A stretch of 64,000 nt of DNA, taken from assembly GCF_030398385.1 (NCBI RefSeq), contig NZ_JAOAOQ010000001.1:1-64000 (forward strand), in the 5' to 3' direction. Of the stretch, positions 57,072 to 64,000 are shown one piece after another (position 1 is the first letter of the stretch; each line of letters starts with the position of its first letter). The position numbers and the translations under genes were made by a program. The notes beneath the pieces are model-generated. The model ran no database searches, was not told where the DNA came from, and saw only the letters and a program-made list of their open reading frames with translations. The DNA comes from Aquibium sp. ELW1220. Its GTDB lineage: Bacteria; Pseudomonadota; Alphaproteobacteria; Rhizobiales; Rhizobiaceae.

Positions 57072-59810
57072 TCAGGAGGCGGCGCGCCAGCGGCGCTCGC
57101 GCGTGAAGATGGTGAGGTCGTGTGCCGACATCGGCCTTGCGAAGGCGTAGCCCTGCAACGCGTCGCAGCCGAGGGTCTTCAGGATGCGGGCGTGGTCCAT
57201 CGTCTCCACCCCTTCGGCGAGCACTTCGATCCCGAGCGACTTGCCGATGTCGATGATCGACTGCACGAGGTGGCGCTGCGGTATCGACTGGACGATCGGG
57301 AGCACGAGTTGCCGGTCGATCTTGAGCCGGCTCGGCTTTAGCTTCATCAGGCTGACGATCGAGGCGTAGCCGGTACCGAAATCGTCGATCTCGATATCGA
57401 TGCCGAGTTCCTTGATGAGATCGACGTTCCAGGCGATCGTCTCATCCTGTTCGTCGAGGAAAATGGATTCTACGAGTTCGAACGAGATGCGTCCCCTGGC
57501 GAGCGGAAGCCGGCGTAGCGATTCGATCAGTTCGTCGTCGTTGAGCCGCCGTGCCGAGACGTTCACCGATGCCTTTGGGATGGCGATGCCCTGCCGGTCC
57601 CAGGACGCGAGGTCCGCCAGCGTTTGCTCGAGAATCATTCGGTCGATCACGTCGACGACGTTGATCTCCTCCGCGATCTTCATGAAGGCGGTGGGAGGCA
57701 GCAGGCCCTTGGATGGATGGTTCCACCGCGCCAGCGCCTCCACCCCGACGATCTCCAGCGTGTCGGCGTCGAACTGCGGCTGGTAGTGGGCGAGGAAATG
57801 GCCTTGCTCGATGGCGGCCAAGATGTCGTCCGCAGTGTTCTTGTTGCTGACGATCTCGAGCCGCAGCACGTCATTGAAGATCTGGTAGCGGTTGCGGCCG
57901 CGATTCTTCGCCCGGTAGAGCGCGATGTCGGCATGGACGAGCAATTGTTTCGGATCCGCAACAGCATCGGTGTCGCCGGCGATGCCAATGCTGACGCCGA
58001 TGCGGCATTCCTGTCCGCCATGATTCACCGGTTGCTGGACCTGCTCGATCACCCGCTCGGCGAACTCCGTGAGATAGGAGGGCCCTTCCTCCTCGTTCCC
58101 GCGCGGGCGCCGGCACAGGACGACGAACTCGTCGCCACCCACGCGAGCCACGAAATCGCCGGCCCGCGCGGTGGCGCGCAGGATTCTTGCCGTATGCGCC
58201 AGCATCGCATCGCCGGCCGCGTGGCCCAGCGTGTCGTTGATCTGCTTGAAGCGGTCGAGATCGATGTGGAGAAGGCCCGCCGTCTCCTCGCCCTTCGCGA
58301 ACCGCTCGACGTGCTCGGCCAGCACCTGGTCGAGGTAACGCCGGTTGGGCAGCCCGGTCAGAGAATCGTGCAGGGCGATGAACTCGATGCGCTCCTTGGC
58401 CGTTTCCAGTTCGCGGTTGCGGGCTTCGGTGAGCGTCTTGGCGCGTTTCAGATCCTCGTTGAGAGCGATGTCGGCCGAAACGTCCCAGTTGACCCCGACG
58501 ATGCGCGCCGGCTCGCCGAAATCGCGGTAGACAGTGCCGATGGAGCGAATGTGCCGGATCGTGCCGCCCGGCAGGAGCAGTCGGTACTCGGAGTGGTAGC
58601 GCCCGGTTTCTTCCATGGCGACGCGGAACTCCCGCTCCGCGCGCGCCATGTCCTCGGGATGGATCCGCCGGCTCCAGAAGGTGTAGTCGCGCAGGCGTCC
58701 GTCTGCCGGGAAGCCGTAGAGCTCGTTCATCCGGTCGTCCCAGAACAGGTCCTTGCTGTCGATCTCCATCTCCCACACGCCGACCTGGGATGTGTCGAGC
58801 GCGAGCCGCAGGCGCCGCGACAGCCGCGACAGCTGCTTTTCGCGCCGCGAGAGCTCGCCGATGTGGCGCTGGCGCTCTTCGATCAGGCGGCCCGTCGAGA
58901 CGATGGGGAGGAGGAGGAAGATCGACGCGGCGAGCAGGAAGCCCCGCACCTGCCAAGCGTAGGGCGAGGGCTGTTCCCAGCCGGAGGCGGGCGCCGCGTG
59001 GATCCGCCAGGAGGTCGATGGAAAGCTGGCCTCGACGACGACCGGGTCTCGCCGCAGCAGGTCCGGCGAGCCGAGGATTACCGAATCGGTGGCCGGCGCA
59101 TCGCGTGCACTGATCGCCACCTCGATGGGCAGGTCCGCCGCAGAGAGACCACTGTCGGCAAAGACAGCCTCCACGTCGATGACAGCAGACACGATGCCCC
59201 AGAAGCGGCGTTTTCCATCCAGGTTGGTGAAGACGGGGAAACGACCGATCAGCCCCTTGCCGCCCTGAACGAGGTCGATGGGACCCGCCAGGACCAGCTT
59301 GCCCGTGTCGCGTGCCTTCAGCACGGCGTCGCGCTGTACGGGCGTTGCCAGATAGTCGAGGCCGAGCGCCTTTTCGTTGCCGGCGAGCGGGTGGACCATC
59401 GAGACCACCAGGCCGGGTGCCGCCGCGATGTGCCTGAGCCGGTCGCTCGTCTGCATCAGATTCGCGGCGAAGGTGGAGAACCGCTCCTGCGACATGGCGG
59501 GATCCGCGGCGATCGCGGCCGCAAGGCCGCGGATCAGTTGCAGGTCGCCATTGACGTTGCCCTCGAGCCTGGAACGGATGTAGGTCACGCGGTTGTAGAC
59601 GTCAGCGCGCAATTCCTTGACGTGAAGCGTGGTGGCACGATGCTCGACAAGCAGCACCACACCGCAGATCACCGCGAAGGCGATGACCATGGACGCCCGG
59701 CCGGGCCGCAGCAGCGACCGGAAACACATCCCCAGCTTCAACCTCAAACCCCGATCCAAAGCCCGGTGTGCCTCTGTATCGTTCCCGCCATGCGCGAACC
59801 TAGCCCGCAC
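57072..59810 (-). CDS. CHASE-PAS-GGDEF-EAL cyclic-di-GMP signalling protein
   Basis: The 912-residue membrane protein has a helix near residue 45, a CHASE-like periplasmic domain to about residue 285, a second helix near 290-310, and a PAS domain (about 340-455, with WEMEIDSKDLFWDDRMNELY). A GGDEF domain (about 490-640) has the intact site RVGGDEFVVL, and an EAL domain (about 660-905) has VEALARWNHP, NVSARRL, EIDDFGTGYASI, LKIDRQL and EGVE. Both halves keep catalytic residues, so net activity could be synthesis or breakdown. ATG 59810 or an internal ATG at 59729 may start it. It is 84 bases upstream of the EAL gene on the same strand. Confidence 0.9.
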   Translation of the reverse strand: MRARFAHGGNDTEAHRALDRGLRLKLGMCFRSLLRPGRASMVIAFAVICGVVLLVEHRATTLHVKELRADVYNRVTYIRSRLEGNVNGDLQLIRGLAAAIAADPAMSQERFSTFAANLMQTSDRLRHIAAAPGLVVSMVHPLAGNEKALGLDYLATPVQRDAVLKARDTGKLVLAGPIDLVQGGKGLIGRFPVFTNLDGKRRFWGIVSAVIDVEAVFADSGLSAADLPIEVAISARDAPATDSVILGSPDLLRRDPVVVEASFPSTSWRIHAAPASGWEQPSPYAWQVRGFLLAASIFLLLPIVSTGRLIEERQRHIGELSRREKQLSRLSRRLRLALDTSQVGVWEMEIDSKDLFWDDRMNELYGFPADGRLRDYTFWSRRIHPEDMARAEREFRVAMEETGRYHSEYRLLLPGGTIRHIRSIGTVYRDFGEPARIVGVNWDVSADIALNEDLKRAKTLTEARNRELETAKERIEFIALHDSLTGLPNRRYLDQVLAEHVERFAKGEETAGLLHIDLDRFKQINDTLGHAAGDAMLAHTARILRATARAGDFVARVGGDEFVVLCRRPRGNEEEGPSYLTEFAERVIEQVQQPVNHGGQECRIGVSIGIAGDTDAVADPKQLLVHADIALYRAKNRGRNRYQIFNDVLRLEIVSNKNTADDILAAIEQGHFLAHYQPQFDADTLEIVGVEALARWNHPSKGLLPPTAFMKIAEEINVVDVIDRMILEQTLADLASWDRQGIAIPKASVNVSARRLNDDELIESLRRLPLARGRISFELVESIFLDEQDETIAWNVDLIKELGIDIEIDDFGTGYASIVSLMKLKPSRLKIDRQLVLPIVQSIPQRHLVQSIIDIGKSLGIEVLAEGVETMDHARILKTLGCDALQGYAFARPMSAHDLTIFTRERRWRAAS

Positions 59811-59883
59811 TGCTTAAGTTTGCCTTAGGAGCAGGATGCAATCTGAGGATGTTGGTGCCGCGACGAAGGCGGCCGATCCGCTT

Positions 59884-62586
59884 TCACCGAGTCTGCTGCA
59901 ACAGCCCCTTCAGCCGATAGAGCGCCTCGAGCGCATCCTTCGGCGTCATGTCGTCCGGCCGCAGCGCGGCCACGGCGTCGACCAGCGGATCGGGGCGGGC
60001 GGGCTTCGCGGCTTCGCGGCGCAGGGCGACCGAAAACAAGGGCAGGTCGTCGACGAGCTTGCCGGCCTTGCTGCCGGAAGCCTCACCGGCCTCGAGTTGC
60101 TCCAGCACCTCGCGGGCGCGCGCCACCACAGGCTCGGGCAGGCCTGCCAGCCGCGCGACCTGGACGCCGTAGGACCGGTCAGCCGCCCCTTTGCCGACTT
60201 CGTGCAGGAAGACCACGTCGCCGTCCCATTCCTTTACCCGCATCGTGACGTTGTGCAGGCGCCCGAGCTTTTCGGCGAGCGCCGTCATCTCGTGGAAATG
60301 GGTAGCGAAGATCGCGCGGCAGCGATTCTGCTCGTGGAGATATTCCACCGCCGCCCAGGCAATCGACAGTCCGTCGAAGGTGGCGGTGCCGCGGCCGATC
60401 TCGTCGAGGATGACGAGCGAGCGCTCGCCGGCCTGGTTGAGGATCGCGGCCGTCTCCACCATCTCGACCATGAATGTGGAGCGACCCCGAGCCAGATCGT
60501 CGGATGCGCCGACGCGGGAAAACAGCCGGTCGACGACGCCGATGTGGACGCTTTCAGCGGGGACGTGGCTGCCCATCTGCGCCATGATGGCGATCAGCGC
60601 GTTCTGGCGCAGAAATGTCGACTTGCCGCCCATGTTGGGGCCGGTGAGCAGCCAGATCGCGCCCGCCTTCGCGCGGGGCGCCGGCGAGAGGTCGCAGTCG
60701 TTTGCGACGAAAGGCTCGGCACCCTGGCGGCGCAGCGCCTGTTCGACGACGGGGTGGCGGCCGCATTCGATCCTGAACTCGAGCGACAGGTCGATCGTCG
60801 GGCGGCAGTAGTTCTCTTCCTCGGCCAGCAAGGCCAACGAGGAGGAGACGTCGAGCGCGGAGAGCGCCTGCGCGCCCGCACGCAGCAATTCGGCTGCCGC
60901 GACAGCCTCCGCGACCAGCCGGTCAAAAGCGGCAAGCTCGATCGCCAGCACCCGCTCGGCCGCGTTGGCGATCCTCGTCTCGAGGCCGGCGAGTTCCGTG
61001 GTGGTGAAGCGCATGGCATTGGCCATGGTCTGGCGGTGGATGAAGCGCGCCTTTGCCGCATCGCTGCCCATCATGATCGCCTGATGGTTGGCGGTCACCT
61101 CGATGTAGTAGCCGAGGATGTTGTTGTGGCGGATCTTGAGCGAGCGGATGCCGGTCTCCTCGATCAGCCCGGCCTCCAGCTCCGCGATGATGCGGCGCGC
61201 CTGGTCGCGCAGCCCGCGTACCTCATCGAGTTCGTCGTCGTAGCCCGCCCGCACGAAGCCGCCGTCGCGCTTGAGCAGTGGCATCTCCTCGTCGAGCGCC
61301 CGTTCGAGATGGTCGCGGAAGGCGGGAGGGAGACCCGCGATGCCGGCTAGTGCATCGGAAACCTCCTCGGGAACGCCCGTGCCGGAAAACAGCGCGGCGA
61401 CGTCGGCCGCGGCCGCCATTCCGGCGCGCAGCGCGCCGAGATCGCGCGGACCGCCGCGGTTGAGCGCCAGTCGCGACAGGGCGCGCGGCATGTCGGGCGC
61501 GCCCTTCAGCGCAGCGCGTAGACTGTCCCGGAGCGCCGGCTCGCTGCGGAAGAAGGAGACGGAATCGAGCCGCCGGCCGATCTCGGCTGGATCGGTCGAG
61601 GGCGATGTCAGCCGCTCGGCGAGCAGGCGCGCGCCACCGCCGGTGCGGGTGCGGTCGATGGCCTCGAAAAGCGTGCCCGATCGGCTGCCCGACAGCGTGC
61701 GCACCAGTTCCAGATGCGTGCGGGTTGCCGGGTCGATGAACAGCGTGGTGGCGCCGTCCTGCCGCTGCGGCGGGGTCAGCGGCGGCCGCTCCGCCTTCTG
61801 CGTGCGCTCGACATAGCCAATGGCGGCACCGATGGCCGATAATTCGGCGCGAGAGAAGCGCCCGAAACCATCGAGTGTTGCCACGCCGAAGAAGCGGCTC
61901 GCCCGCTCCGAACAGGCGGACGAGTCGAACAGGCTGGGCGGCAGCGGCGTGACCGCCCGGCCGAGCATGTCGAAGACCGGGCGGAACTCGGGATCGTGGA
62001 ACACAGGTTCGGCGACGATCAGCTCGCGCGGGTCGACGCGCATGATCTCGGCCAGCAGCCTGTCGCGCGTCGTGACGGAAACCAGAAAACTGCCGGTTGA
62101 GATGTCTATCCATGCCAGCGCCAACTCGTCTTCGCCGCGCACGCGGCCGAGCGCCATCAGGTAGTTGGCCTCGGATGGCGCAAGCAGCTTCTCCTCGGTG
62201 ATAGTGCCCGGCGTGACGAGACGGACGACGTCGCGCTTCACGACCGATTTCGAGCCGCGCTTCTTCGCCTCCGCCGGGTCTTCGATCTGCTCGCAGACGG
62301 CGACGCGATGGCCGAGCCCGATCAGCTTCTGGAGGTAGTCGTCGGCGGCATGGATCGGCACGCCGCACATCGGGATGTCTTGGCCGAGGTGCTTGCCGCG
62401 CTTGGTGAGCGTGATGCCGAGGGCCCGGCTCGCCACCTCGGCATCCTCGAAAAACAGCTCGTAGAAGTCGCCCATCCGGTAGAACAGCAGCGAATCCGGG
62501 TTCGCCGCCTTGATCTCGATGAACTGTTCGATCATCGGCGTCGGCGCCGAGGCGGCATCGGATCGGATCGGTCGTTCCTGGTTCAA
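59884..62586 (-). CDS. mutS: DNA mismatch repair protein MutS
   Basis: MutS recognises mismatches. The 900-residue product has the mismatch-binding motif [11 protein letters not shown] in the first 60 residues, connector and lever domains, and the ATPase with Walker [10 protein letters not shown] near residue 650 and [24 protein letters not shown] at 62586 (M-N-Q-E-R-P) is taken as start because the sequence before it lacks homology; ATG 62533 (MIEQFIEIK) is a shorter alternative. It is divergent from the malic enzyme gene, the usual arrangement in rhizobia. Confidence 0.96.
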   Translation of the reverse strand: MNQERPIRSDAASAPTPMIEQFIEIKAANPDSLLFYRMGDFYELFFEDAEVASRALGITLTKRGKHLGQDIPMCGVPIHAADDYLQKLIGLGHRVAVCEQIEDPAEAKKRGSKSVVKRDVVRLVTPGTITEEKLLAPSEANYLMALGRVRGEDELALAWIDISTGSFLVSVTTRDRLLAEIMRVDPRELIVAEPVFHDPEFRPVFDMLGRAVTPLPPSLFDSSACSERASRFFGVATLDGFGRFSRAELSAIGAAIGYVERTQKAERPPLTPPQRQDGATTLFIDPATRTHLELVRTLSGSRSGTLFEAIDRTRTGGGARLLAERLTSPSTDPAEIGRRLDSVSFFRSEPALRDSLRAALKGAPDMPRALSRLALNRGGPRDLGALRAGMAAAADVAALFSGTGVPEEVSDALAGIAGLPPAFRDHLERALDEEMPLLKRDGGFVRAGYDDELDEVRGLRDQARRIIAELEAGLIEETGIRSLKIRHNNILGYYIEVTANHQAIMMGSDAAKARFIHRQTMANAMRFTTTELAGLETRIANAAERVLAIELAAFDRLVAEAVAAAELLRAGAQALSALDVSSSLALLAEEENYCRPTIDLSLEFRIECGRHPVVEQALRRQGAEPFVANDCDLSPAPRAKAGAIWLLTGPNMGGKSTFLRQNALIAIMAQMGSHVPAESVHIGVVDRLFSRVGASDDLARGRSTFMVEMVETAAILNQAGERSLVILDEIGRGTATFDGLSIAWAAVEYLHEQNRCRAIFATHFHEMTALAEKLGRLHNVTMRVKEWDGDVVFLHEVGKGAADRSYGVQVARLAGLPEPVVARAREVLEQLEAGEASGSKAGKLVDDLPLFSVALRREAAKPARPDPLVDAVAALRPDDMTPKDALEALYRLKGLLQQTR

Positions 62587-62745
62587 GCTGTTGCCGTGGC
62601 TGCTGTGTGGAGGGTGGCGCACGGAAAACCGGCGTTCACCCCTTGCTTGGCGCTTTACGCGGCTCCTGTGTAGCCTTAATCCGGTTGCTCCACAAAAGAA
62701 GCATGCCCGCGCCAGGTTAGGTGCGGCCTGGGAGGGAAACAGCAC

Positions 62746-64000
<1,255 letters not shown>

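Noticed and set aside
57624-59828. A 734-codon plus-strand frame opposite the GGDEF-EAL gene
   Set aside because: The opposite strand has all GGDEF and EAL catalytic motifs. This frame has none and no ribosome-binding site.

Overview
This is a 64 kb stretch of high-GC bacterial chromosome. Gene content and order point to an alphaproteobacterium of the Rhizobiales (Hyphomicrobiales), most like Mesorhizobium and its relatives. The evidence is rhizobial-type Irr, MmcB, DUF1178 and DUF982 proteins, a YlxR-L7Ae fusion between nusA and infB, rpsT next to dnaA, GANTC (CcrM) sites upstream of dnaA, and malic enzyme beside mutS. There is no rRNA, tRNA, CRISPR array, prophage or intact insertion sequence. 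The window is mostly conserved housekeeping DNA with a few accessory insertions.

Layout. 1-770: the first codons of a minus-strand gene (probably serC) behind a structured RNA leader, abutting a truncated polysaccharide flippase. 0.9-7.2 kb: secA (minus), then parvulin isomerase, argJ, GNAT and mutT (plus). 7.3-12.2 kb: orphan Flp pilin, methyltransferase, and a comF-grx-nitrilase-DUF1178-EamA run. 12.2-14.5 kb: ubiG and an MscS-type channel. 14.5-21.6 kb: the minus-strand operon rimP-nusA-ylxR/L7Ae-infB-rbfA-truB. 21.7-29.6 kb: rpsT, a long regulatory gap, then dnaA, dnaN, recF, moeB and a two-subunit aconitase X. 29.7-34.8 kb: catalase, DUF892 protein, an ArsR/AHSA1 pair and small conserved proteins. 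34.9-38.2 kb: a single-chain restriction-modification enzyme. 38.4-42.2 kb: 2-hydroxyacid dehydrogenase, SH3 protein, irr, mmcB and an L,D-transpeptidase. 42.4-47.7 kb: TetR-controlled siderophore uptake cassette. 47.7-52.4 kb: nfuA, usp, trpS, a damaged vapBC and murJ. 52.5-64 kb: glnD, two cyclic-di-GMP proteins, mutS and maeB (cut by the window end).

Regulation is the most interesting part. Four essential genes or operons have readable leaders. The first gene has a long-range stem that hides its ribosome-binding site. secA and rimP each have a good sigma-70-like promoter followed at once by an intrinsic-terminator hairpin, then the gene, which suggests attenuation. dnaA has a DnaA box, three clustered GANTC sites and a hairpin-rich leader. 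Iron control is visible as well: irr lies in the window, and an Irr-type (ICE) palindrome overlaps the -10 of nfuA.

Decay is visible in two places: the flippase has lost its C-terminal half, and the vapC toxin has lost the segment carrying its GD motif while the antitoxin stays intact. All functional calls rest on reading the translated sequence and recalled family motifs; no database search was run.
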